A DNA stretch of 64,000 nt, from assembly GCF_023534745.1 (NCBI RefSeq), contig NZ_JAMHJQ010000001.1, positions 566,110 to 630,109 on the forward strand. Direction: 5' to 3'. The number at the start of each line of letters is the position of its first letter. Position 1 is the stretch's first letter. Source of the DNA: Streptomyces sp. 35G-GA-8. Lineage in GTDB: Bacteria > Actinomycetota > Actinomycetes > Streptomycetales > Streptomycetaceae. Shown in pieces: positions 50,614 through 60,017 of this stretch. The notes beneath the pieces were generated by a model that searched no databases, had not been told where the DNA came from, and was given only the letters and a program-made list of their open reading frames with translations. The translations under genes and the position numbers were made by a program.

Positions 50614-52734
50614 ATGCAGGTCTGGCCGGGACAGACGTATCCCCTCGGCGCCACGTACGACGGCGCCGGTACCAACTTCGCGGTCTACTCCGAGGTCGCC
50701 GGCCGAATCGAGTTGTGCCTGCTGCACGACGACGGTTCGGAAACGGCGGTGGAGCTGCGCGAGACGGACGCCTTCGTACGGCACGCCTATCTGCCGGGCA
50801 TCATGCCCGGTCAGCGCTATGGCTTCCGGGTCCATGGCCCCTATGAGCCGGAGCGCGGACACCGCTGCAACTCCGCCAAGCTGCTTCTCGATCCGTACGC
50901 GCGTGCGATCAGCGGCAGTATCGACTGGGGTGAGTCGGTGTACGGCTACCACTTCGGCAAGCCGGACTCGCGCAATGACATGGACTCGGCCCCCCACACG
51001 ATGTCCTCCGTCGTCGTCAATCCGTACTTCGACTGGGGCGACGACCGGCTGCCCCGTACGGACTATCACCGCACGGTGCTCTACGAGGCCCATGTGAAGG
51101 GCCTGACCATGCTCCATCCGGAGCTGCCCGAGGAGCTGCGCGGCACCTACGCCGGACTCGCCCATCCGGCGGTGATCGAACATCTGACGGAACTGGGCGT
51201 GACCGCGCTGGAGCTGATGCCGGTGCATCAGTTCGTCAACGACCACCGGCTGGTCGACGCCGGTCTCGGCAATTACTGGGGCTACAACACCATCGGCTTC
51301 TTCGCCCCGCACAACGCGTACGCCTCCTGGGGCGACCGGGGCGAACAGGTCCTGGAGTTCAAACAGGCCGTACGGGCGCTGCACCGCGCCGGGATCGAGG
51401 TCATCCTCGACGTCGTCTACAACCACACGGCGGAGGGCAACCACCTCGGCCCGACCCTCTCCTTCCGCGGTCTCGACAACGCGCAGTACTACCGGCTCGC
51501 CGAGAACCCCCGCTACTACACGGACACCACGGGGACCGGGAATTCCCTGCTGATGCGCAGCCCGCACGTACTCCAGCTGATCATGGACTCGCTGCGGTAC
51601 TGGGTGACCGAGATGCATGTCGACGGCTTCCGCTTCGACCTCGCGGCGACGCTGGCCCGTCAGTTCCACGAGGTGGACCGGCTGTCGTCGTTCTTCGACC
51701 TCGTCCAGCAGGACCCGGTGGTCAGCCAGGTGAAGCTGATCGCCGAGCCGTGGGACGTGGGCGAGGGCGGCTACCAGGTGGGGAACTTCCCGCCGCTGTG
51801 GACGGAGTGGAACGGCAAGTACCGGGACACCGTACGGGACCTGTGGCGGGGTGAGCCCAGGACGCTGGCGGAGTTCGCGTCCCGGCTGACCGGCTCCTCC
51901 GATCTCTACCAGGACGACGGGCGACGGCCGCTGGCCTCCATCAACTTCACCACCTGTCACGACGGTTTCACGCTGCACGATCTCGTCTCGTACAACGAGA
52001 AGCACAACGAGGCCAACGGCGAGTCCAACCGGGACGGCGAGAGCCACAACCGGTCCTGGAACTGCGGGGCGGAGGGCGACACCGACGACCCGGAGATCCT
52101 GGAGCTGCGCAATCGCCAGATGCGGAACTTCATCGCGACGCTGATGCTCTCGCAGGGTGTCCCGATGCTCAGCCACGGCGACGAGTTCGCCCGTACGCAG
52201 GGCGGCAACAACAACGCGTACTGCCAGGACAACGAGGTCTCCTGGGTCCGCTGGCCGGAGAAGGGGGTGGAGACCGACACCACCATGCTGGAGTTCACCC
52301 AGGCGATGGTGTGGCTGCGGCGCGACCATCCGGTGTTCCGGCGCCGGCGCTTCTTCCACGGGCGCCCGGTGGAGGGGACGCACGACGATCTGTCGGACAT
52401 CTCGTGGTTCACGCCGGAGGGCGAGGAGATGACCCAGCAGGACTGGCAGGCCGCGCACGCCAAGGCCATGACGGTCTTTCTGAACGGTGGCGCGATCTCC
52501 GAGCCGGGGCCGCGCGGTGAACGCATCTCGGACGACTCGTTCCTGCTGATGTTCAACGCGAGCGCGGAGAAGCTGGAGTTCGTAGTGCCGGTGAACCACG
52601 GCGAGCACTGGCGGATCATGGTGGACACGGCCCGGCCGGAGGGAGTGACCCCGGGGCAGGGCGAGAAGGTCGACGGTGGTGAGCGGATCACGATGATCGG
52701 CCGCAGCCTGACGGTGCTGATGCGACCGGCGTAG
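50614..52734 (+). CDS. glgX: Glycogen debranching enzyme GlgX
   Basis: 706 aa from ATG 50614 (MQVWPGQTYPLGATYDGAGTNF); an upstream ATG at 50596 is in frame but less typical. It hydrolyses alpha-1,6 branches of phosphorylase-limit glycogen. A CBM48-like N-terminal domain precedes the GH13 barrel with VILDVVYNHTAEGN, the nucleophile in DGFRFDLAATL, the acid in IAEPWDVGEGGYQVGNF, and CHDGFTLHDLVSYNEKHNEANG. It begins the glycogen-trehalose region and ends in two tandem hairpins. Confidence 0.96.
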   Translation: MQVWPGQTYPLGATYDGAGTNFAVYSEVAGRIELCLLHDDGSETAVELRETDAFVRHAYLPGIMPGQRYGFRVHGPYEPERGHRCNSAKLLLDPYARAISGSIDWGESVYGYHFGKPDSRNDMDSAPHTMSSVVVNPYFDWGDDRLPRTDYHRTVLYEAHVKGLTMLHPELPEELRGTYAGLAHPAVIEHLTELGVTALELMPVHQFVNDHRLVDAGLGNYWGYNTIGFFAPHNAYASWGDRGEQVLEFKQAVRALHRAGIEVILDVVYNHTAEGNHLGPTLSFRGLDNAQYYRLAENPRYYTDTTGTGNSLLMRSPHVLQLIMDSLRYWVTEMHVDGFRFDLAATLARQFHEVDRLSSFFDLVQQDPVVSQVKLIAEPWDVGEGGYQVGNFPPLWTEWNGKYRDTVRDLWRGEPRTLAEFASRLTGSSDLYQDDGRRPLASINFTTCHDGFTLHDLVSYNEKHNEANGESNRDGESHNRSWNCGAEGDTDDPEILELRNRQMRNFIATLMLSQGVPMLSHGDEFARTQGGNNNAYCQDNEVSWVRWPEKGVETDTTMLEFTQAMVWLRRDHPVFRRRRFFHGRPVEGTHDDLSDISWFTPEGEEMTQQDWQAAHAKAMTVFLNGGAISEPGPRGERISDDSFLLMFNASAEKLEFVVPVNHGEHWRIMVDTARPEGVTPGQGEKVDGGERITMIGRSLTVLMRPA

Positions 52735-52750
52735 GGCCCGCTCTCCGGAT

Positions 52751-52821
52751 GGGTCCCGACCGGGACCCGGATCCGTACCGAGGGGCGGCGCGCACGGAAA
52801 ACCCGGTTGCCGCGCCGCCCC
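52751..52821 (+). terminator. Two tandem hairpins after glgX
   Basis: GGGTCCC-GACC-GGGACCC (52751-52768) is followed by GGGGCGGCGCG / CGCGCCGCCCC (52782-52792 and 52811-52821) with an 18-nt loop. They separate glgX from the acetyltransferase gene, whose ATG is 21 bp further on. Confidence 0.75.
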
Positions 52822-52841
52822 CGTGATGTTCCAGTGGCCGG

Positions 52842-53702
52842 ATGGATCACGATGTGGAACTGGCGGCCTTCGACCGGCGGATGCGGCGGGACGCGCGGCC
52901 CGACGGCCCCGGCGTCCGGGTCGAACGGGTGGGGGAGGTCGTCCGCCTGTCGGGCGCGGCGCACGACTGGCACGGGGTGCTCTGGTCGGAGCTGACCGAG
53001 GACACGGCCGCGGGGGCGATCGCCGCGCAGATCGCGTACTTCACCTCGCTCGGGCGTGAGTTCGAGTGGAAGCTGTACGCCCATGACCGGCCCGTCGGCC
53101 TCGCCGACCGGCTCCGCGCGGCCGGGTTCACCCCCGGGGCCACGGAAGCGCTGATGGTCCGGGAGACCGGGGACACGCCCGGCGAGCCCGCTCTGCCCGA
53201 CGGGGTACGGCTGCTCACCGTGACCGACGCGGCGGGCGCGGCGCTGCTGGCGGACGTCCACGAGCGGGCGTTCGGGACGGACGGCACCGCGCTGCGGGAG
53301 CGGCTGTCGGCGCAGCTCGCGTCCGCCCCGGAGACCGTCGTGGCGGTCGTCGCCATGGCGGGCGACACGCCCGTGAGCGCGGCCCGGATGGAGCTGCCCC
53401 CGGGCACGGACTTCGCCGGGCTGTGGGGCGGCGGGACGGTACGGGAATGGCGTGGCCGCGGTCTCTACCGCGCCCTGGTCGCCCACCGGGCCCGGATCGC
53501 CGCCGAGCGCGGCTACCGCCTGCTCCATGTCGACGCGATGGACATGAGCCGCCCGATCCTTGAGCGCCTCGGGTTCAGGGTGCTCAGCACGACGACGCCG
53601 TTCGTGTACCGGCCACCAGTACCGGGGTCAGTGGGCTCAGCGGGTTCAGAGGGGTCAGCGGGGTCAACGAGCCCGACCGGCTCCACCGGCTCCCTCGGGT
53701 GA
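52842..53702 (+). CDS. GNAT-family N-acetyltransferase
   Basis: 286 aa from ATG 52842. The C-terminal GNAT core spans about residues 125-255, with the acetyl-CoA motif GGTVREWRGRGLYRALVAH and ERLGFRVLSTTTPFVY. The first 120 residues are a degenerate N-terminal unit, as in double GNAT proteins. The last 25 residues repeat GS-type units (GSVGSAGSEGSAGS) encoded by 9-bp repeats. Substrate unknown. It ends 81 bp before treY and may be cotranscribed with it. Confidence 0.9.
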   Translation: MDHDVELAAFDRRMRRDARPDGPGVRVERVGEVVRLSGAAHDWHGVLWSELTEDTAAGAIAAQIAYFTSLGREFEWKLYAHDRPVGLADRLRAAGFTPGATEALMVRETGDTPGEPALPDGVRLLTVTDAAGAALLADVHERAFGTDGTALRERLSAQLASAPETVVAVVAMAGDTPVSAARMELPPGTDFAGLWGGGTVREWRGRGLYRALVAHRARIAAERGYRLLHVDAMDMSRPILERLGFRVLSTTTPFVYRPPVPGSVGSAGSEGSAGSTSPTGSTGSLG

Positions 53703-53715
53703 CCACGCATGACCT

Positions 53716-53788
53716 CGTATGACACAGATCTCGTACGAATCCCGTATGACACAGATACCGAGAAGCGGGGTACGTACGATCGTATGAC
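53716..53788 (+). repeat. CGTATGACACAGAT direct repeats upstream of treY
   Basis: CGTATGACACAGAT occurs at 53716-53729 and 53743-53756 (27 bp apart), and a shorter CGTATGAC at 53781 contains the treY start codon. The spacing is 27 then 38 bp. They may bind a regulator or be remnants of a duplicated start region, since the ATGs at 53720 and 53747 are not in the treY frame. Confidence 0.4.
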
Positions 53789-56138
53789 TCCCACCGCGAC
53801 CTATCGGCTCCAGCTCCAGCCGGACTTCCCGTTCGCGGCCGCCGCCAAGGCCGTCCCGTATCTCGCCGCGCTCGGGGTCTCGCATCTGCATCTGTCGCCC
53901 GTCCTGGAGGCCGTACCGGGCTCGACGCACGGCTATGACGTGGTCGACCACTCCACCGTACGGGCCGAGCTGGGCGGCGAGGAGGGGCTGCGGCGGCTGG
54001 CCGGCCGGGCGCGTGAGCACGGTCTCGGGATCGTCCTCGACATCGTGCCCAACCACATGGCCGCCGCGCCCCGGCACAACAAGGCGCTCTGGGAGGTGCT
54101 GCGCGAGGGCCGGGACTCGCCGTACGCCCGCTGGTTCGACATCGACTGGGCGGCGGGCGACGGCAAGCTGCTGCTGCCCGTACTGGCAGGGCCGATCGGG
54201 GAGGAGCTGGACGCGGGCGGGCTGAGTGTCGAGGACGGGGTGCTGCACCACGGCGACCAGCGCTTCCCGCTCGCGCCCGGTACCGAACACCTGGGGCTGC
54301 CCGAACTGCTCGACGCCCAGCACTACCGGCTCGCCTGGTGGCGGCTGGCCCGTACCGAGCTCAACTACCGCCGCTTCTTCACCATCTCCGAACTGATCGG
54401 CCTGCGGGTGGAGGACCCGGAGGTGTTCGCCGCCACCCACGCCAAGATCATCGAACTGGTACGGGACGGAGTCGTCCAAGGGCTGCGCGTCGACCACCCG
54501 GACGGTCTCGCCGATCCGGAGGAGTATCTGCGCCGGCTGCACGACGCGACGGCCGGGCAGTGCTGGACGGTCGTGGAGAAGATCCTCGCCGACGACGAGG
54601 TACTGCCCGCGGGGTGGCCGGTCGCGGGCACCACCGGATATGACGCGCTGCGCCACATCGACGGGGTGTTCACGGACCCGGTGGGCGCCGAGGCGCTTGA
54701 GGTGCGCTACCGCGATGTCGCCGCGCCCGTCGGGGACCGGGGCGGCTACTGGGAGGGGACGGTACGCCGGGCCGCGTACAAGGTCGTCTTCCATGAACTG
54801 GCCGCCGAGATCTCCACCTTGGTCCGTACGGCACAGCGCGTCTGCGCCGCCGACCCCGCGCTGCGCGACCACGCGCCGTGGGCGCTGCGCACCGCGATCC
54901 GGGAGCTGCTGGTACGGGTCCCCGTCTACCGCCCCTACACGACGGCGGGCGGCCCCTGCCCCGAGGCGGCCGAGGCGGCGGTCCCGGCGGAGGCCGCACG
55001 GCAGGCGAAGACGGTCTTCCCGGTGGAGCGGGAGGCGACGGCCGTGGACGTGGTGCGGGAGCTGGCCCTCGGCAGGCTCGGTACGGGCCCGGACCATACG
55101 GCCTTCTGCGCGCGCTTCGCCCAGACCGCGTCCGCGCTGCGCGCCAAGTCGGTGGAGGACACGGCGTTCTACCGCTATGTGCCGCTGATCTCCGCGAACG
55201 AGGTGGGCGGCGATCCGGGCAATCCCGCGGTGAGCCCCGAGCGGTTCCACGCGTACTGCGCGCGGCTGGCGCGCGACTGGCCGGCCACCGGCACCGTACT
55301 GACGACGCACGACACCAAGCGGAGCGCGGACGTACGGGCCGGGATCGCCGTCCTGTCCGAGTGCCCGGAGCGCTGGGACGAGTTGCTGGAGCGGGTGGTG
55401 GGGGCCGCGCCCGCGCCGGCGCCGGATCCGCAGGTGGCCTGGCAGGCGTGGCAGACGGCGGTGGGCTTCACCCCGGCCGCCGAGGGCGTGCTCCCGGAGG
55501 GCTCGCGGATGGTGCCCGCGCTGCTGAAGTCCGTACGGGAGGCCGGGCTGCACACCAGTTGGACGGAGGCGGAGCCGCTGTACGAACAGGCGGTGGCCGC
55601 GTTCGTGGAGGCCGGTCCCGCCGGTCCCGCGCGGCGTACGGTCGCGGCGCTCAGCCGCGCGCTGGCGCCCTACGCGCGGGCGAGCGCGCTGGGCGCGGCG
55701 CTGGTGCAGCTGACCATGCCGGGGGTGCCCGATCTCTACCAGGGCACGGAGCGCGCGTACTTCGCGCTGGTGGACCCGGACAACAGGCGACCGTTCAGGA
55801 CCGGGCCGCCGGACGACAAGACGGTGATCACGACAGCGGCGCTCCGGCTGCGCGGTGAACGGCCCGAGCTCTTCGGCGAGTCGGGGACCTACGCCCCGCT
55901 GCCCGCGGCCGGTCCCGCCTCCTCGCACTGTCTGGCCTTCGTCAGGTCGGGGCGCGTGATCACGGTGACCACCCGGCTGCCGTACGGACTTGAGCGCTCC
56001 GGAGGGTGGCGCTCCACGGAACTGGCGCTGCCGCCAGGCCACTGGCGCGATGTGCTGACGGGGCGTGAGGTGTCGGGCGCGCCGAGGCTCGCGGAACTGC
56101 TCGACCAGTATCCGGTGGCGCTGCTGACGGCCGACTGA
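53784..56138 (+). CDS. treY: Maltooligosyl trehalose synthase
   Basis: 784 aa from ATG 53784 (MTPTATYRLQLQPDFPF, the usual family start). It converts the reducing end of malto-oligosaccharides into a trehalose unit, which TreZ releases. GH13 signatures are LVL-type strand IVLDIVPNHMAA, nucleophile in GLRVDHPDGLADP, acid in WTVVEKIL, and TTHDTKRSADVRAG; GTTGYD and VEDTAFYRY are family-specific. The product works with treZ 2 kb downstream and with glycogen debranched by GlgX. Confidence 0.96.
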   Translation: MTPTATYRLQLQPDFPFAAAAKAVPYLAALGVSHLHLSPVLEAVPGSTHGYDVVDHSTVRAELGGEEGLRRLAGRAREHGLGIVLDIVPNHMAAAPRHNKALWEVLREGRDSPYARWFDIDWAAGDGKLLLPVLAGPIGEELDAGGLSVEDGVLHHGDQRFPLAPGTEHLGLPELLDAQHYRLAWWRLARTELNYRRFFTISELIGLRVEDPEVFAATHAKIIELVRDGVVQGLRVDHPDGLADPEEYLRRLHDATAGQCWTVVEKILADDEVLPAGWPVAGTTGYDALRHIDGVFTDPVGAEALEVRYRDVAAPVGDRGGYWEGTVRRAAYKVVFHELAAEISTLVRTAQRVCAADPALRDHAPWALRTAIRELLVRVPVYRPYTTAGGPCPEAAEAAVPAEAARQAKTVFPVEREATAVDVVRELALGRLGTGPDHTAFCARFAQTASALRAKSVEDTAFYRYVPLISANEVGGDPGNPAVSPERFHAYCARLARDWPATGTVLTTHDTKRSADVRAGIAVLSECPERWDELLERVVGAAPAPAPDPQVAWQAWQTAVGFTPAAEGVLPEGSRMVPALLKSVREAGLHTSWTEAEPLYEQAVAAFVEAGPAGPARRTVAALSRALAPYARASALGAALVQLTMPGVPDLYQGTERAYFALVDPDNRRPFRTGPPDDKTVITTAALRLRGERPELFGESGTYAPLPAAGPASSHCLAFVRSGRVITVTTRLPYGLERSGGWRSTELALPPGHWRDVLTGREVSGAPRLAELLDQYPVALLTAD

Positions 56139-56221
56139 CGGACCGGCCGAAAAATCTGTCCGCGCGGCCTTTACGTACACGAAGCGTTTACAGGGTGCGC
56201 CGCTCGCGCTACGTTCCGAAA

Positions 56222-56235
56222 TGGGAGCGCTCCCA
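56222..56235. promoter_or_regulatory. CebR operator upstream of the LPMO gene
   Basis: TGGGAGCGCTCCCA is a perfect 14-bp palindrome identical to the known Streptomyces CebR box, which represses cellulolytic genes until cellobiose or cellotriose is present. It sits 48 bp before the LPMO start codon, in a proper promoter position. This is the only copy seen in the window. Confidence 0.93.
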
Positions 56236-56283
56236 ATCATCCGGTCATTCACTTGTCATGATCACGTCGAAGGGACTCGCGTG

Positions 56284-57357
56284 ATGAAGCACCCCCCACG
56301 ACGGCCCCGATGGCTGTCGCACCCCCGGAGAGCCGTCCTCCTCGTCCTGCTCGCCGTACTCCCCGCCCTGCTGCTGGTCGTCGGCAACAGCGGGACCTCG
56401 TCCGCCCACGGCACCCCCATGCAGCCGGCCAGCCGTACGTTCATGTGCTGGAGGGACGGCCTGAGCAGCACCGGTGAGATCAAACCCATCAACCCCGCCT
56501 GCCGCGCCGCCGTCGCCGCGGGCGGCACCACCCCGCTCTACAACTGGTTCTCCGTGCTGCGCTCCGACGGCGCGGGCCGGACCCAGGGCTTCATCCCCGA
56601 CGGGCAGTTGTGCAGCGGCGGCAACACCACGTTCACCGGCTTCGACCTGGCCAGGAACGACTGGCCGCTGACCCATCTGACCTCGGGCGCGTCGCTCGAC
56701 TTCTCGTACAACGCCTGGGCGGCGCACCCCGGTTGGTTCCGGGTCTACATCACCAAGGACGGGTTCGACCCCACCAGGACCTTCACCTGGGCCGATCTGG
56801 AGCCGGCGCCCTTCCTGACCGTCGACCACCCGCAGGTCACCGGGCCCGTCGGGACGGTGGAGGGCGCCTACAAGTGGACCGGCAACCTCCCCGGCGGAAA
56901 GTCCGGCCGGCACATCATCTACATGGTGTGGGAGCGCTCGGACAGCAAGGAGACCTTCTACAGCTGCTCCGATGTGGTCTTCGACGGTGGCAAGGGCGAG
57001 GTGACCGGTGTCGGTGACCCCGGGAACCCGACCGACCCGCCCACCGATCCCACGGCCACCTGCACCGCCACCCGCGCCACCACCGGCACCTGGTCGGGCG
57101 GCTATCAGACGGAGGTGACGGTGAAGAACACCGGCAGCCACCCGATCCTCGGCTGGATGGTGGAGTTCACGCTGCCGAGCGGCCAGCGCGTGGACAGTCT
57201 CTGGAATGGCAACGCCACCTACGGCGGCCAGGAGGTGATGGTCCACAACGCCGACTGGAACGGCTCGTTGGCCGCCGGGGCCTCCACCACCTTCAGTTAC
57301 GTGGCCACCGGAGGCCCGCCGGACACCGCCTCCGCATCGCCCTGTTCCGTTCACTGA
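56284..57357 (+). CDS. Secreted lytic polysaccharide monooxygenase (AA10) with CBM2
   Basis: 357 aa from ATG 56284 (GTG at 56281 also possible). The signal peptide (AVLLVLLAVLPALLLVVG) is cut before His in SSAHGTPMQPASR, giving the N-terminal His of the copper histidine brace; the second His is in WAAHPGWFRVYITKDGFDP. The AA10 domain (to about residue 220) is followed by a Pro/Thr linker and a family 2 cellulose-binding module (CTATRATTGTWSGGYQTEVTVKN ... WNGSLAAGASTTFSYVA). It oxidatively cleaves crystalline cellulose or chitin; the CebR box favours cellulose. Confidence 0.95.
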   Translation: MKHPPRRPRWLSHPRRAVLLVLLAVLPALLLVVGNSGTSSAHGTPMQPASRTFMCWRDGLSSTGEIKPINPACRAAVAAGGTTPLYNWFSVLRSDGAGRTQGFIPDGQLCSGGNTTFTGFDLARNDWPLTHLTSGASLDFSYNAWAAHPGWFRVYITKDGFDPTRTFTWADLEPAPFLTVDHPQVTGPVGTVEGAYKWTGNLPGGKSGRHIIYMVWERSDSKETFYSCSDVVFDGGKGEVTGVGDPGNPTDPPTDPTATCTATRATTGTWSGGYQTEVTVKNTGSHPILGWMVEFTLPSGQRVDSLWNGNATYGGQEVMVHNADWNGSLAAGASTTFSYVATGGPPDTASASPCSVH

Positions 57358-57390
57358 CCCGCGCGGTTCCGGACACCGAACCACCAAGCG

Positions 57391-57433
57391 CCCGGCCCGC
57401 CGTTCCCCGCCCCCACCGGAACGGCGGGCCGGG
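57391..57433. terminator. Bidirectional terminator after the LPMO gene
   Basis: Perfect 16-bp arms CCCGGCCCGCCGTTCC and GGAACGGCGGGCCGGG with an 11-nt loop lie between the convergent LPMO (stop 57357) and DUF1707-FHA (stop 57461) genes. Confidence 0.88.
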
Positions 57434-57460
57434 TCCGTCTTCTCGCACGCGAGAGCCCGC

Positions 57461-58009
57461 TCAGTGCGAGGCGAGCCGGAAGCCGATCGTCCCGAAGCTC
57501 ACCAGATCGCCGTCCCGCACCTCGACCGTCGTGGTCACCCGCAGTCCGTTGACGGTCGTGCCGTTGGTCGAGCCGAGATCGCGCAGGATCCATCGCCCGC
57601 CCTGCATGCTCAGTTCGGCGTGCAGCCGCGAGACCGTGTCATGGCTGAGCCGGAGCCCGTTGACCGGATCACGGCCTATCCGCAGTGGATAGGGGCCGGG
57701 CTGAGGCAGCAACAGCTTCGGCAGCCGCTCCGCCTGCCAGGCCCTGCGCAGCCGCTGCGAGAACGCGGACACCCGGCTCACCGTGCCGAACACCCGGCGG
57801 GACCAAGGCCCTTCGGACTCCAGATCCGCGGTGAGCAGCTTCAGCTCATCGGCCCTGCGGGCGGCCAGCGCCAGATCCATCCGGCGCAGGAAGGTGTCGT
57901 GCGACAGCTTGCCCTGCGCGGCGCCTTCCCGGAGTACCGCGAGGACACGGTCGCGCTCGGCGTCGGAGAGCCGCGCGGGATACGTGTGGAACTCGAAGGA
58001 GGACGTCAC
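57461..58009 (-). CDS. DUF1707 and FHA-domain protein
   Basis: 182 aa from GTG 58009. The N-terminal DUF1707 (about 10-65: ARLSDAERDRVLAVLREGAAQGKLSHDTFLRRMDLALAARRADEL) is common in actinomycete membrane or regulatory proteins. The C-terminal FHA domain (about 105-182: LRIGRDPVNGLRLSHDTVSRLHAEL, LRDLGSTNGTTVNG) binds phosphothreonine. No membrane segment is present. It is probably an adaptor read by Ser/Thr kinase signalling; it faces treZ divergently. Confidence 0.92.
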   Translation of the reverse strand: MTSSFEFHTYPARLSDAERDRVLAVLREGAAQGKLSHDTFLRRMDLALAARRADELKLLTADLESEGPWSRRVFGTVSRVSAFSQRLRRAWQAERLPKLLLPQPGPYPLRIGRDPVNGLRLSHDTVSRLHAELSMQGGRWILRDLGSTNGTTVNGLRVTTTVEVRDGDLVSFGTIGFRLASH

Positions 58010-58218
58010 AGACGTGATTGTCCTTCCGACGGACCTGAGGTGTCCAGACAGTACGGAGTTCCCGGGACTCCGTACGCGCCCCCGGCCACACCCACCCCTT
58101 CACCACCTTCACCACCTTCGCCGCGCCTCGCGCCGCCTCGCTTGTCACCATGGAATTTGTCACCGTGTGGCGGAGAGCAGTGGACAGTGACAGTGCCGAC
58201 GACGAGGGGGAACCACCC

Positions 58219-59973
58219 GTGCGGTTCGAGGTGTGGGCGCCGCAGGCGCGGAACGGGATCGTACTCCGGCGGGCGGACGACGGGCCCGCCGGGCTGCCCA
58301 TGGAGCGCGATCAGGCACGGGCGGGCTGGTGGACCGTCGAGGCGCCCGCCGCCGACGGTACGCGGTACGGCTTCGCGCTCGACGGTGGGCCCGTCCTGCC
58401 CGATCCGCGCTCCCGTCGCCAGCCGGACGGCCCCGACGGTCCGAGCGCCGTCGTCGACCAGGCGGCCTACGCGTGGCACACGCCGTGGCGGGGCCGCGAT
58501 CTGCCCGGCGCGGTCCTGTACGAGCTGCACATCGGTACGTTCACCCGCGAGGGCACCTTCGACGCGGCGGCCGAACGGCTCGCCCCGCTGGCCGAACTGG
58601 GGATCACCCATGTCGAGCTGATGCCGGTGTGCCCCTTTCCCGGGACCCACGGGTGGGGGTACGAGGGTGTCTCGCTGTGGGCGGTCCATGAGCCGTACGG
58701 CGGCCCCGAGGGGCTGAAGCGCTTTGTCGACACGGCACACCGTCTGGGTCTGGGCGTGGTGCTCGACGTGGTGCACAACCATCTCGGTCCCGCCGGCAAC
58801 CATCTGCCGAGCTTCGGCCCGTACTTCACCGACACCCACCACACGCCGTGGGGCGCGGCCGTCAATCTGGACGCCCCCGGCTCGGACGAGGTACGCGCGT
58901 ATCTGCTGGGCAGCGCCCTGGCCTGGCTGCGGGACTTCCGGCTCGACGGGCTACGGCTCGACGCCGTGCACGCGCTCGCCGACCGGCGCGCGCTGACCTT
59001 CCTCGAAGAGCTGTCGACGGCCGTCGACGCGCTCTCCGCCGAGCTGGGGCGACCGCTGTTCCTGATCGCCGAGTCCGATCTGGGCGACCCGCGCACCACC
59101 ACCCCGCGCGCGGCGGGCGGCCTCGGGTTGCACGCGCAGTGGAACGACGACTTCCATCACGCGCTGCACACGGCGCTCACCGGTGAATCCCAGGGCTATT
59201 ACGCCGACTTCGCGCGCGAGCCGCTTGCCGCGCTGGCCAAGACGCTCACCCGGGTCTTCTTCCACGACGGTACGTATTCGAGCTTCCGGGGCCGGGCGCA
59301 CGGCAGGCCCGTCGACCGTACGAGAACGCCCGCCCACCGCTTCCTCGGCTACGCCCAGACCCATGACCAGATCGGCAACCGGGCGCTCGGCGACCGGCTC
59401 TCCGCCACCCTCTCCCCCGGGCTGCTGGCCTGCGCCGCCGCGCTCGTCCTGACGGGGCCGCACACCCCGATGCTGTTCATGGGCGAGGAGTGGGGCGCGA
59501 CCACCCCCTGGCAGTTCTTCACCGACCACCCCGACCCGGTGCTCGCCGAGGCCGTACGCACCGGCAGGCGCCGGGAGTTCGCCGCGCACGGCTGGCCGGC
59601 GGAGGACATCCCCGACCCGCAGGACCCGGCGACGCGGGAACGCTCCTGTCTGGACCGCTCCGAGGCCGGGAAGGAACCGCACGCGCGCCTGCTGGCCTGG
59701 TACCGCGAGCTGATCGCCCTCCGGCACACCCAGCCGGATCTCTCCGATCAGGATCTGGCGGCGGTCCGGGTGGCGTACGACGAGGAGGCGCGCTGGCTGG
59801 CGTACCGGAGGGGCGATCTGCGGGTCGCGGTGAATCTCTCCGGCGAGCCCGCGCTGATCCCGCTCGGCAACGCGGCCCGGGTACTGGCGTCCTGGGAGCC
59901 CACGGAGCCCCCGGGCGCGGACGGCGTGCTGCGGCTGCCGCCCGAGTCGTGCGTGGTGCTGACGGACGGCTGA
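58219..59973 (+). CDS. treZ: Maltooligosyl trehalose trehalohydrolase
   Basis: 584 aa from GTG 58219, preceded by GAGGGGGAA and giving the usual start VRFEVWAPQA; an ATG at 58150 would add 23 atypical residues. It releases trehalose from the TreY product. An N-terminal CBM48-like domain leads to a GH13 barrel with LGVVLDVVHNHLGPAGNHL, nucleophile in LDGLRLDAVHALAD, acid in LIAESDLGDPR, and YAQTHDQIGNRALGDR. It completes the glgX-treY-treZ route. Confidence 0.95.
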   Translation: MRFEVWAPQARNGIVLRRADDGPAGLPMERDQARAGWWTVEAPAADGTRYGFALDGGPVLPDPRSRRQPDGPDGPSAVVDQAAYAWHTPWRGRDLPGAVLYELHIGTFTREGTFDAAAERLAPLAELGITHVELMPVCPFPGTHGWGYEGVSLWAVHEPYGGPEGLKRFVDTAHRLGLGVVLDVVHNHLGPAGNHLPSFGPYFTDTHHTPWGAAVNLDAPGSDEVRAYLLGSALAWLRDFRLDGLRLDAVHALADRRALTFLEELSTAVDALSAELGRPLFLIAESDLGDPRTTTPRAAGGLGLHAQWNDDFHHALHTALTGESQGYYADFAREPLAALAKTLTRVFFHDGTYSSFRGRAHGRPVDRTRTPAHRFLGYAQTHDQIGNRALGDRLSATLSPGLLACAAALVLTGPHTPMLFMGEEWGATTPWQFFTDHPDPVLAEAVRTGRRREFAAHGWPAEDIPDPQDPATRERSCLDRSEAGKEPHARLLAWYRELIALRHTQPDLSDQDLAAVRVAYDEEARWLAYRRGDLRVAVNLSGEPALIPLGNAARVLASWEPTEPPGADGVLRLPPESCVVLTDG

Positions 59974-60017
59974 TTCCGGCTCGGGCGCGGCCTCCCCCCG
60001 GACGCGGCGTCTGTGAC

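Noticed and set aside
53664-56252. 862-codon open frame on the minus strand
   Set aside because: It mirrors treY in a GC-rich frame, has no domain signature, and its composition is Arg/Gly/Ala/Pro-rich.
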